From assembly GCA_050260415.1 (NCBI GenBank), contig JBLNCE010000128.1, positions 1 to 5,919 of the forward strand: a stretch of DNA of 5,919 bases. The letters run 5' to 3'. Below, one piece after another: positions 1-5,687 of this stretch. The first letter of the stretch is position 1, and the number at the start of each line of letters is the position of its first letter. This stretch comes from JBLNCE01 sp050260415. Its GTDB lineage: Bacteria; Bacillota; UBA4882; JAAYXC01. The notes under the pieces are model-generated. The model saw only the letters and a program-made list of their open reading frames with translations. It did no database searches and had not been told where the DNA came from. Both the position numbers and the translations under genes were made by a program.

Positions 1-34
1 AGGCAAAAGGCAAAAGGCAAAAGGCAAAAGGCAA
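1..34. repeat. Heptanucleotide tandem repeat (AGGCAAA)n
   Basis: The window opens with four perfect AGGCAAA heptamers and a partial fifth (AGGCAA). The left end is cut by the window edge, so the true copy number is unknown. The array ends about 80 nt upstream of the regulator's start. Seven is not a multiple of three, so copy-number change would shift a reading frame if the array lay in a gene; here it appears intergenic. Such arrays can vary by slipped-strand mispairing. An effect on expression of the regulator is speculation. Confidence 0.85.
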
Positions 35-113
35 TGGCCTGGAAGTCTATATGGGCCTTTTTCGTTACGGTCTTTAACCTTCGATGCTACGGGCGATCAA
101 CGAGGTGGTCCGG

Positions 114-875
114 TTGTTCTCGGTAAAGCGCATGGAGGAGATAACCAAGATCCTGGAACAGGATGGCTGCGTCGACGTGGGTAACCTCAGCAAGCGCCTC
201 AAGGTGACCGCCAAGACGATCCGGCAGGATCTCGACCGGTTGGAGGAGATCGGCCTGCTGGAACGGGTGCACGGCGGCGCGGTGCTAAAGCAGAACGGAA
301 ACGGTATCTACCCCATCCAGCAACGGAAGGGACGCAATCTGGCCGAGAAGGTGAGGATTGCCGAGACCGCCCTGGCACAGGTCGAAGAAGGCGAAACCGT
401 CATCCTCGACGGCGGGAGCACCAATCTGGAATTGGCCAAGAGGCTGGGTGAGAAGCGAATCGTGGCCGTCACCAACGATCTATTGATCGCCTTGGAACTC
501 ATGCATAAGGAGAACGTGACCCTATATGTGACCGGAGGCAAACTGCGCCGCGAGGGGGTCTTTACCCTCTTGGGGCGCGAGGCGGAGAGAACCGTGAGCA
601 AGTACAACGCCAATAAGCTCTTTTTGGGTACGAGCGCGCTCGATTTCCGGCAGGGATTGATGGTCTTGTCCGAGGACGAGGCGGAGATAAAAAAGGCCAT
701 GATCGCCTCGGCCACCAAGGTGATTGCCATGGTGGACTACAGCAAGTTCCACAAGCTCGCGTTCGTCTCCTTTGCCTCATTGAAAGACGTCGATCTGCTG
801 ATCACCGACAGCCGGATTCCGCCCGCCGATCGCAATCGCCTCGGCGAACTCGGACTAAAGCTGGAGATCGCGTAA
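114..875 (+). CDS. DeoR-family transcriptional regulator, probable regulator of the kdu genes
   Basis: This is a cytoplasmic sugar-responsive transcription factor of the DeoR family, usually a repressor released by a phosphorylated sugar or pathway intermediate. From the TTG at 114 it is 253 aa, a normal length. Residues about 6-58 form the N-terminal winged helix-turn-helix, ending in the family signature VTAKTIRQDLDRLEEIGLLE followed by RVHGGA. The rest is the DeoRC effector domain, with DGGSTN (99-104), TND (120-122), GGKLRREG (141-148), LGTSALD (171-177), EAEIKKAMI (189-197) and DYSKF (208-212). I chose TTG 114 because GAGGTGG (102-108) sits just upstream and the protein then begins at the usual family position. 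ATG 84 (263 aa) and ATG 132 (247 aa) are in-frame alternatives; ATG 84 lacks a clear ribosome binding site. It lies 120 nt upstream of kduI on the same strand, so control of kduI/kduD is a reasonable inference. The ligand cannot be read from sequence. Confidence 0.93.
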   Translation: MFSVKRMEEITKILEQDGCVDVGNLSKRLKVTAKTIRQDLDRLEEIGLLERVHGGAVLKQNGNGIYPIQQRKGRNLAEKVRIAETALAQVEEGETVILDGGSTNLELAKRLGEKRIVAVTNDLLIALELMHKENVTLYVTGGKLRREGVFTLLGREAERTVSKYNANKLFLGTSALDFRQGLMVLSEDEAEIKKAMIASATKVIAMVDYSKFHKLAFVSFASLKDVDLLITDSRIPPADRNRLGELGLKLEIA

Positions 876-918
876 ATACAAACCCTGAAACATGGACCGC
901 GTCCGTTTTCATCCTTTG

Positions 919-940
919 GTCCCGGCGGAATGCCGGGGTG
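919..940. repeat. Short intergenic palindromic repeat, copy A
   Basis: A hairpin of CCCGGC (921-926), loop GGAAT and GCCGGG (932-937), followed by GTG. It matches a second site at 1887-1908 in 19 of 22 positions. Copy A lies between the regulator and kduI, copy B between kduI and kduD. There is no T-tract after it, so it is not a classical intrinsic terminator. It looks like a dispersed palindromic repeat or a matched pair of regulatory hairpins. Confidence 0.5.
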
Positions 941-971
941 ATTACTTTTAGAAGGTACGCCTCTTTGTAAT
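941..971. promoter_or_regulatory. Possible operator: imperfect inverted repeat upstream of kduI
   Basis: ATTAC (941-945) and GTAAT (967-971) are inverted, with AGG and CCT inverted around a central TACG, giving partial dyad symmetry centred near 956. It lies 25 nt upstream of the kduI start, where a repressor could block transcription. Size and position fit an operator for the adjacent DeoR protein, but the arms are short and no second copy was found upstream of kduD. No convincing -35/-10 pair was identified here. Confidence 0.22.
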
Positions 972-995
972 GCATCGGGCAAGGAGTGTTGAGCG

Positions 996-1823
996 ATGGA
1001 AATCAGGCAGGCCATCAACCCCAGGGATATGAAGGCATACGATACCGCCAGGATCAGAGAGGAGTTCCTCATCAGGGATCTGTTCAGGCCGGGCCGCGCC
1101 AAGTTGGTCTACTGCCATACCGACCGGATGATCGCCGGCGGCGTCTGCCCGGTCGAGCCGCTGCCTCTTGCCGCGGGGTCCGAGATCAGGGCCGGCTACT
1201 TCCTTGAGCGGCGGGAGATGGGGATCATCAACGTCGGGCCGCGCGGCACGGTGACGGTGGACGGTGAGGTCCATCGGCTCGGCGCCAAGGACGGTCTCTA
1301 CATAGGGATGGGCGCCCGGGAAGTCATTTTCGCCAGCGACGAGCCGGGCAATCCGGCCAGGTTCTATTTCAACAGCGCGCCCGCGCATCAAGCCTATCCC
1401 ACCGTGAAGATCGGCCTCGACCAAGCCCAATCCGTGCGCCTGGGCGCACCGGCCGAATCCAACGAACGCACCATCCACAAGTATATCCATCCTGAAGGCG
1501 TCAAGAGCTGCCAGCTCGTCATGGGCCTGACCATCCTGGCCTCCACCAGCATGTGGAATTCGATGCCATGCCATCTGCACAGCCGGCGCATGGAGATCTA
1601 CTTCTATTTCGATCTGCCGCGGGACGCGAACGTCTTTCATTTCATGGGCGAGCCCGGCGAAACGAGGCACATCATCGTGCGCAACGAGGAAGCCGTCATC
1701 TCCCCGAGTTGGTCGATCCACTGCGGGGTGGGAACCAGGAATTACGCTTTCATCTGGGGCATGGCCGGGGAGAACCAGGCCTTTTCCGACATGGACCCGG
1801 TCGCGGCGGCCGAGATGGCTTGA
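996..1823 (+). CDS. kduI: 5-dehydro-4-deoxy-D-glucuronate isomerase (KduI)
   Basis: Cytoplasmic cupin-fold, metal-dependent isomerase that converts 5-keto-4-deoxyuronate, derived from unsaturated uronates released by pectate or other polyuronide lyases, to 3-deoxy-D-glycero-2,5-hexodiulosonate, the KduD substrate. The 275-aa length is normal for the family. Recognisable KduI blocks are YFLERREMGIINVG (68-81), the APAH block (128-131), MPCHLHSRRMEIYFYF (190-205), ETRHIIVRNE (222-231), AVISPSWSIH (233-242) and FIWGMAGENQ (252-261). The metal ligands expected from characterised KduI are present: His193, His195, Glu200 and His242. The start is supported by AAGGAG at 981-986, nine nt upstream of the ATG. 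The gene follows the DeoR regulator by 120 nt and precedes kduD by 344 nt. It appears intact; no competing identity is plausible. Confidence 0.97.
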   Translation: MEIRQAINPRDMKAYDTARIREEFLIRDLFRPGRAKLVYCHTDRMIAGGVCPVEPLPLAAGSEIRAGYFLERREMGIINVGPRGTVTVDGEVHRLGAKDGLYIGMGAREVIFASDEPGNPARFYFNSAPAHQAYPTVKIGLDQAQSVRLGAPAESNERTIHKYIHPEGVKSCQLVMGLTILASTSMWNSMPCHLHSRRMEIYFYFDLPRDANVFHFMGEPGETRHIIVRNEEAVISPSWSIHCGVGTRNYAFIWGMAGENQAFSDMDPVAAAEMA

Positions 1824-1834
1824 GTTAGATCGCA

Positions 1835-1862
1835 GCTCGTCGCTGGTCGCTCGTCGCTCGGG
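1835..1862. repeat. 14-bp tandem duplication, GCTCGTCGCT core
   Basis: GCTCGTCGCT occurs at 1835-1844 and again at 1849-1858, a 14-nt period that includes a GGTC or CGGG spacer. It begins 12 nt after the kduI stop codon. It looks like a low-complexity TCGCTCG-type intergenic repeat. No function is evident. Confidence 0.6.
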
Positions 1863-1886
1863 GAACGGGCTCGGATTCTCTTTGTT

Positions 1887-1908
1887 GTCCCGGAGGCACG
1901 CCGGGGTG
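1887..1908. repeat. Short intergenic palindromic repeat, copy B
   Basis: This matches copy A (919-940) in 19 of 22 positions. The outer arms CCCGG (1889-1893) and CCGGG (1901-1905) are kept, while the changes fall in the centre. It lies 64 nt after the kduI stop codon with no T-tract following. Probably a dispersed palindromic repeat. Confidence 0.5.
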
Positions 1909-2029
1909 GGGGCTAACCTGAAAATAGCGAGACCCGAGGGTGGATTGGGGCTTGACGAGCGGGCCGGCTGTTCTTATCGTTGTTGGGTATCCCTTTTACT
2001 CAGGTAATAAAAGCCCGGATTCAGGCCGG

Positions 2030-2096
2030 TCAACTCACCCCCGGCCTTCGGCCACCCCCTCTCTAAGCTTAGAGATGGGGACGGGGGGTGAGTTGA
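2030..2096. repeat. 67-bp branched palindromic repeat upstream of kduD
   Basis: The outer arms are a perfect 13-bp inverted repeat, TCAACTCACCCCC (2030-2042) and GGGGGTGAGTTGA (2084-2096). Inside are two further hairpins: GGCC-TTC-GGCC (2043-2053), then a palindrome centred on AAGCTT with eight perfect pairs, one mismatch and four more pairs, from CCCC to GGGG (about 2056-2080). The whole can fold as a three-way junction. The architecture resembles REP-like or miniature palindromic elements; a 5' leader structure for kduD is the alternative. It ends 71 nt before the kduD ATG. Confidence 0.7.
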
Positions 2097-2167
2097 AAGC
2101 GCAAAACAAAAGCGTTTTCGCACCTGATTTAAGGGAATACCCAAATATCAGAAAGGAAGACCAAAAC

Positions 2168-2929
2168 ATGATCCACGATAAATTCAACCTCGCGGGCAAG
2201 GTCGCCATCGTTACGGGATGCAGCACCGGGCTGGGGCAGGGTATGGCCCTGGGCTTGGCCGAGGCAGGCGCGGATATCGTCGGGGTGGACTATGTGCCCG
2301 CGCCCGAGACCGGGCAGAAAGTGAAGGCGCTTGGGCGCCGGTTTCTCGAGCTCACCGCCGACCTGGGCACGACCGAACCGATCCCCGGCCTCGTCCGGCA
2401 GGCGCTGGATGCCTTCGGCCGGATCGATATCCTGGTCAACAACGCCGGGATCATTCGGCGGGCCGACGCTCTGGAGTTCACGGAAAAGGACTGGGACGAG
2501 GTGATGAACCTCAATCTCAAAGCGGTGTTCTTCCTGAGCCAGGCCGTGGCCAGGGAGTTTGTCCGGCAGGGAACGGGCGGCAAGATCATAAACATTGCCT
2601 CGATGCTCTCTTTTCAGGGCGGAATCAGGGTGCCGTCCTATACCGCCAGCAAGAGCGGGGTCATGGGATTGACCCGCCTGCTCGCCAATGAGTGGGCCAA
2701 GCACGGCGTCAACGTGAACGCCATCGCTCCGGGTTACATGGCCACTAATAACACCGCCCCCTTGCGCGCGGACGCACAAAGGAGCGCCGAGATCCTGGCC
2801 CGGATCCCGGCCGGACGCTGGGGCACGCCCGAGGATCTGCAGGGAGCGGTGGTTTTCCTGGCCTCCGAAGCCTCAGCCTACGTCAACGGATACACACTCG
2901 CGGTCGACGGCGGGTGGCTGGCAAGGTAG
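2168..2929 (+). CDS. kduD: 2-dehydro-3-deoxy-D-gluconate 5-dehydrogenase (KduD)
   Basis: Cytoplasmic short-chain dehydrogenase/reductase that reduces 3-deoxy-D-glycero-2,5-hexodiulosonate with NAD(P)H to 2-keto-3-deoxygluconate, which feeds KDG kinase and the KDPG aldolase route. The 253-aa length is exactly that of characterised KduD. It shows the Rossmann glycine motif TGCSTGLG (16-23), NNAG (91-94), structural Asn116 and the catalytic Ser145, Tyr158 and Lys162. KduD-type blocks include GGKIINIASMLSFQGG (137-152), VPSYTASKSG (155-164), NAIAPGYMATNN (184-195) and the C-terminus VDGGWLAR. ATG 2168 is chosen because AAGGA (2153-2157) lies 10 nt upstream and the protein then begins as known KduD does; an open extension to 1940 is rejected. 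Together with kduI it supplies two consecutive steps of one pathway. It is bracketed by a 14-bp inverted repeat (2028-2041 and 3002-3015). Confidence 0.97.
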   Translation: MIHDKFNLAGKVAIVTGCSTGLGQGMALGLAEAGADIVGVDYVPAPETGQKVKALGRRFLELTADLGTTEPIPGLVRQALDAFGRIDILVNNAGIIRRADALEFTEKDWDEVMNLNLKAVFFLSQAVAREFVRQGTGGKIINIASMLSFQGGIRVPSYTASKSGVMGLTRLLANEWAKHGVNVNAIAPGYMATNNTAPLRADAQRSAEILARIPAGRWGTPEDLQGAVVFLASEASAYVNGYTLAVDGGWLAR

Positions 2930-3001
2930 CCGCGTTAGAGTTAGAGCAGGCCTTGGATTCCGCGACTTTGATCCTTCCTGGGTCTGAGGTGGTCGAAGAC
3001 C

Positions 3002-3015
3002 GGGGTGAGTTGACC
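3002..3015. repeat. 14-bp inverted copy of the repeat upstream of kduD
   Basis: GGGGTGAGTTGACC here is the exact reverse complement of 2028-2041 and shares 12 bases in direct orientation with the right arm of the palindrome (2085-2096). It lies 72 nt after the kduD stop codon, so kduD sits between inverted copies spanning 988 bp. Chance is unlikely for a 14-bp exact match over such a short distance. No transposase is present. Confidence 0.6.
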
Positions 3016-3042
3016 TTTTGCAGATCACTTCGGCAAGCAGAG

Positions 3043-3073
3043 AAAAGGGGGGCCTGAATCGGGCCCTTTTTTT
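3043..3073 (+). terminator. Intrinsic terminator downstream of kduD
   Basis: GGGCC (3050-3054) pairs with GGCCC (3062-3066) around a 7-nt loop. The stem can be extended by three G-U and several A-U pairs from the preceding AAAAGGG, and a run of seven T follows (3067-3073). It is about 115 nt past the kduD stop and 100 nt before the next gene, so it probably ends the kdu transcript and separates it from the membrane-protein genes. Confidence 0.72.
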
Positions 3074-3172
3074 ATCGGCCATTCGACCCCGGCCTCTGCG
3101 GCAGGAGAACCAAGCATTTCCGCGAAGAATTGGAGAATGTCACTCAGACGATGCTTCGGAGGAGGTGGCTTG

Positions 3173-3748
3173 ATGAAGCATGAGCGGTGGCTCTTGCAGG
3201 AATTGCCCACCCTGGTCGCCCAGGATGTGATCGAGGCCGAGTGTGCCAGCCGGTTACGCGGCCACTACGAAAAGAACGTCGATGACGGGCGGAATTGGGC
3301 CTTGCTCATCTGCGGCACATTGGGGGTGGTCTTGGTCGGACTGGGGATCATCCTATTGGTGGCGTACAATTGGTACGGCCTCTCCCGCCCGCTCAGGACG
3401 GCCGTCTCCTTCGCCCTCCTTCTCGGCGCGCAAGCACTGGCCGGTTGGGTACTGTGGCGGCGCAAGGATTCCCTGCCCTGGCGCGAGGGGGCGGCGACGT
3501 TCCTCACGCTCATGGTGGCTGCCTCCATGGCCCTCATCCATCAGACCTATGCCATACCCGCCGACGGAGCGGCGTTCCTTCTCATCTGCCTCTTGCTGAG
3601 CCTGCCCTTGACCTACCTCTTTGAGACCATCCTGACCGCCGTCATCTACCTTGGCGGGACCCTGTTCTGGGCGGTCCAGACCCCGCCAATCAACCAGCGG
3701 GCGCTTTTTATCTGGCTGCTTGGCGCGTTGCTCGTGCCCTATTTTTAG
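3173..3748 (+). CDS. DUF2157 membrane protein, N-terminal part (frameshifted)
   Basis: This is a predicted inner-membrane protein of unknown function of the DUF2157 family. From ATG 3173 it gives 191 aa. Residues 1-43 are a hydrophilic helical N-terminus, followed by about six hydrophobic segments, the first being the family's Gly-rich WALLICGTLGVVLVGLGIIL block and then LVAYNW. The start is chosen from GGAGGAGG (3158-3165), seven nt upstream; ATG 3137 in the same frame lacks such a site. The reading frame stops at TAG 3746-3748 directly after a T5 run, while the downstream frame continues with typical DUF2157 membrane helices until 4482. The two pieces are therefore one gene broken by a single-base shift. 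It may be an assembly or sequencing error, a true mutation or, less likely, programmed slippage. A GDYXXLXY gene follows, the usual partner of this family. Confidence 0.8.
   Translation: MKHERWLLQELPTLVAQDVIEAECASRLRGHYEKNVDDGRNWALLICGTLGVVLVGLGIILLVAYNWYGLSRPLRTAVSFALLLGAQALAGWVLWRRKDSLPWREGAATFLTLMVAASMALIHQTYAIPADGAAFLLICLLLSLPLTYLFETILTAVIYLGGTLFWAVQTPPINQRALFIWLLGALLVPYF
3742..3746 (+). other. Frameshift site in the DUF2157 gene (T5 run)
   Basis: The codons read TAT TTT TAG in the upstream frame. Re-reading one T, as if the run were six Ts, gives TAT TTT TTA GGG and joins the two open frames with no stop codon, giving a predicted 436-aa protein. The position inside a homopolymer makes an indel error the simplest explanation. 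A -1 slip of the Phe tRNA next to a UAG codon is formally possible. Confidence 0.75.
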
Positions 3749-4482
3749 GGCAAATAAGAAAATCGCCCGATTCACCGCGTCTGTACCCCTTATTCTGGGC
3801 CTCGGCGGCGTGGCTCCCTTTCGCGGTCTGCTTTTCGATGTCACCCGACAATACCCTGTGGTTCTTTCCCTATGTCTGTCTTTTCAGCGGGATGTACCTC
3901 GGCGGATCTCGCGCGCGCGGAGAAACCCGGCCGTACGGACTACCCTTCGTGATCCTGGGCGCCATTGGCGTCTGCGTGGTCGCCTTTGCGCAGACCTACG
4001 CCGGAACCTGGCAGTATGCGGATCTCGGCGACTACTTTTCCTTTCTGACCCCTTCCGATCCGGCATCATTCGGCTCCTTGCTGCCCGTTGCCGGACTGCC
4101 CATCGCGGCCGTGGCATCACTCGGGGCTGCTCTCCGGCGCCGGTCCGGGCCGGTGCGGGTACTATTCGGGGCGGCGCCGGCGATGACCGTGGCGGCACTT
4201 GTCCTTGCGGCAGTGGTCAATCCCATTGGCCCGCAGTTGCTCGCCAATATTTACCTGCTTGGCTTGGGCCTGGCGGCGCTCATCAGCGGCATGCGCCGCG
4301 GGCATCGGGGTTTGGCCAACCTCGGCGTAACGATCCTGGGTGTCTTGATCGTCTTCCGCTTCTTTGATGGCGAGATCAGCTTTCTGGTGCGCGGCCTGGC
4401 TTTCATCGCCGTGGGTCTGGGATTTCTCACGACCAACCTGGTGCTGGCCCGGTCAAAAAAAGGAGGTGCCGTGCAAGCATGA
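3745..4482 (+). CDS. DUF2157 membrane protein, C-terminal part (frameshifted)
   Basis: This is the continuation of the DUF2157 gene in the -1 frame: 31 codons before the first ATG (3838), then 214 more residues. It holds about eight or nine hydrophobic segments, among them LYPLFWASAAWLPFAVCF, PFVILGAIGVCVVAFAQTY and a terminal pair around FRFFDGEISFLVRG. The RFFD turn between the last two helices is typical of the end of DUF2157 proteins. The ATG at 3838 has no ribosome binding site and sits inside the conserved membrane domain, so independent translation is unlikely. The protein ends in the positive ARSKKGGAVQA tail. Its TGA overlaps the next ATG (ATGA, 4479-4482), which implies translational coupling in an intact gene. 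Confidence 0.75.
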   Translation, partial: LGQIRKSPDSPRLYPLFWASAAWLPFAVCFSMSPDNTLWFFPYVCLFSGMYLGGSRARGETRPYGLPFVILGAIGVCVVAFAQTYAGTWQYADLGDYFSFLTPSDPASFGSLLPVAGLPIAAVASLGAALRRRSGPVRVLFGAAPAMTVAALVLAAVVNPIGPQLLANIYLLGLGLAALISGMRRGHRGLANLGVTILGVLIVFRFFDGEISFLVRGLAFIAVGLGFLTTNLVLARSKKGGAVQA

Positions 4483-5045
4483 AGGAGCGATGGCTCCGCC
4501 CGGCCCTTTTCTGTTGCGTGGCCCTGGTGCAATTGACGGCATGTCTCTCGCCGATCGTCGGCCGTGAGTTGGCGCTCAGGCACGGTGCGTTGTTCAAGTT
4601 CCGTACCGCGCCGGTGGATCCGTACGACGCCTTTCGCGGCCGGTATATCGCCCTTGGCTTTGACCAGACCGAATTCACCGCGGCCCCCGGGGAGAACTTG
4701 CAGCGGGGCGGTAAGGCCTATGCGAGTTTGACCCTGGATTCCGACGGCTTCGCGGTGGTGGACAAGGTCCACGCGCGGCGGCCCGCGGGTAAATACCTGG
4801 TGGTCAAGGTTTGGTACGTAAAGGGTGGGCAGGTCGGCGCCAGGCTGCCCTTCGATCGCTATTACGTACCCGAGCACATGGCGGCGAAGGCCGAGGAGGC
4901 TTACCGTGATTCGGCCCGGCGCGAGCCGCATGAGTCGTATGTCGCCGTGCGCATCCGGGGCGATGCCGCGGTGCTGGAGGAACTCTACATCGAAGAGATG
5001 CCGATCGAGGAGTACGTCAAGGCGCATCCTTTGGACAAGACCTAA
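4479..5045 (+). CDS. GDYXXLXY domain protein, partner of the DUF2157 protein
   Basis: A 188-aa membrane-anchored protein of unknown function. It has a short cytoplasmic start and one hydrophobic segment (about 8-26), then a soluble, presumably periplasmic domain. VDPYDAFRGRYIALGF (46-61) is the family's GDYXXLXY site in variant form, with Asp replaced by Arg55 and the last Tyr by Phe61. A second conserved block is FDRYYVPE (125-132), followed by the YVAVRIRGDAAVLEELYIE strand region (154-172). LTAC (19-22) fits a lipobox, so Cys22 could be a lipoprotein cleavage site, but family members usually keep an uncleaved anchor and the fit may be accidental. AGGAGGTG (4461-4468) lies 10 nt before the ATG, which overlaps the previous stop. 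Co-location with DUF2157 genes suggests a two-component membrane complex; the function is unknown. Confidence 0.85.
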   Translation: MKERWLRPALFCCVALVQLTACLSPIVGRELALRHGALFKFRTAPVDPYDAFRGRYIALGFDQTEFTAAPGENLQRGGKAYASLTLDSDGFAVVDKVHARRPAGKYLVVKVWYVKGGQVGARLPFDRYYVPEHMAAKAEEAYRDSARREPHESYVAVRIRGDAAVLEELYIEEMPIEEYVKAHPLDKT

Positions 5046-5046
5046 T

Positions 5047-5401
5047 AAAAAGCCTGTGATTCCCCATGCTTGTGGAAACCTGGCGGCGATCATGGACGAT
5101 CTCGTTGCTTGCGGCATCGACGCCAAGTATTCCTTCGAGGATCAGATCCTGCCGGTCTGGGAGGCCAAGAAGGAGTATGGGAAATCCCTGGCCATGCTCG
5201 GCGGGATGGATATGGATTTTCTATGCCTCGCGACGCCGGCCGAAGTCCGGGCGCGCACCCGCGAGGTGCTTGCGCGATGTATGCCCGGCGGGGGATATGC
5301 CCTGGGCACGGAGCAACAGCGTGGCGAATTATCTACCGGTGGAAAACTATCTGGCCATGTTGGATGAAGGCCGAAAAGCGAGTATTTATGAGATGGTTTG
5401 A
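5047..5401 (+). pseudogene. Uroporphyrinogen-decarboxylase-like protein, C-terminal relic
   Basis: About 117 codons resemble the C-terminal third of URO-D superfamily proteins (MtaA/CmuA-type methyltransferase relatives, usually about 340-380 aa). Visible blocks are KKPVIPHACGNL, the FEDQILPV block, the LGGMDMDFL block, TREVLARCMPGGGYALGTG and then NSVANYLPVENYLAMLDEGRK. The His-x-Cys (5065-5073) and later Cys (5278-5280) could be the zinc ligands known in MtaA-like enzymes. The N-terminal two-thirds are absent: similarity starts one base after the preceding stop codon. The frame also breaks near 5312. Removing the A at 5312 restores GGC ACG GGC AAC AGC (GTGNS) and reading continues to TGA 5399-5401. 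No start codon or ribosome binding site serves the fragment. It is best read as a decayed gene truncated by deletion or rearrangement. Confidence 0.82.
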
Positions 5402-5508
5402 TTCATAAAGGAATAATATTACTACATCAAGTTTGCAGAGTCGTATAAGCTTTCATATGACAAACCGTTCTAGTCGATTTGCGGGTCTGCGCCGGGTGCG
5501 CCGGTGCG

Positions 5509-5582
5509 GCCTGCCTGCTTTGGACCATCCTGGTCGTCGCAGGCTTTGGCCCATCGTGGGCCTGAGATGGGCTGCGCATCTC
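5509..5582. repeat. Three adjacent hairpins
   Basis: First, GCCTGC (5509-5514) pairs with GCAGGC (5539-5544) and encloses GACCA-TCC-TGGTC (5523-5535). Second, GGCCCA-TCG-TGGGCC (5548-5562) is a tight six-pair hairpin. Third, GAGATG (5564-5569) pairs with CATCTC (5577-5582). They abut the larger palindromic element that starts at 5583. None is followed by a T-tract, so they are not standard terminators. Confidence 0.55.
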
Positions 5583-5676
5583 TGCGAATTGACGCCAACC
5601 TTGATTATACGGATGGTCAAACAGCGGTGGTTCATCGCTGTTTGACCATCCGGTGATTTGAAGGCGTCATTTCGCA
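5583..5676. repeat. Palindromic element 1, GTGGTTCAT loop
   Basis: The outer arms TGCGAATTGACGCC (5583-5596) and GGCGTCATTTCGCA (5663-5676) are complementary at 13 of 14 positions. The inner stem is a perfect 17-bp inverted repeat (5610-5626 with 5636-5652) around the 9-nt loop GTGGTTCAT (5627-5635). Read on the - strand, the centre is GCG-ATGAACCAC-CGC, nearly the same as the centre of element 2. This suggests a mobile or functional structured repeat; no T-tract follows. Confidence 0.75.
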
Positions 5677-5687
5677 TAGTTGTCGGC

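Larger units (their letters stand above)
1824..2167. other. Repeat-rich kduI-kduD intergenic region
   Basis: These 344 nt hold no supported gene. In order they contain a 14-bp tandem duplication (1835-1862), copy B of the short palindromic repeat (1887-1908), a TTGACG that resembles a -35 box (1952-1957) without a good -10 partner, a 67-bp branched palindrome (2030-2096) and the kduD ribosome binding site (AAGGA, 2153-2157). An open frame runs from an ATG at 1940 into kduD, but its first 76 codons encode nothing recognisable and run through the palindrome, so it is treated as non-coding. The load of repeats suggests insertions between two genes that are often adjacent. Confidence 0.6.

Noticed and set aside
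26..62. Possible terminator: AAAAGGC (26-32) with GCCTTTT (55-61)
   Set aside because: The 22-nt loop is too long and the T-run is used up in the stem; the left arm is simply part of the heptamer array.
948..1721. Long open frame on the - strand opposite kduI
   Set aside because: It is a GC-driven shadow of kduI with no recognisable domain and no start signal.
1952..1979. Promoter with TTGACG as -35 and TTATCG as -10
   Set aside because: The -35 is good and the spacing is 16 nt, but the -10 matches consensus poorly; not enough to call.
1940..2167. In-frame N-terminal extension of kduD by 76 codons
   Set aside because: Its translation is low quality, passes through the 67-bp palindrome and has no ribosome binding site, whereas ATG 2168 has one and matches the standard KduD N-terminus and length.
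3651..4367. Alternative + strand open frame of 238 codons across the DUF2157 gene
   Set aside because: Its translation is Arg/Gly-rich and lacks membrane segments, while the overlapping frame continues the DUF2157 helices.
4251..5126. 291-codon open frame on the - strand opposite the GDYXXLXY gene
   Set aside because: The + strand encodes a recognisable family with a strong ribosome binding site and ATGA coupling; the opposite frame has an Arg/Pro-rich end and no family features.
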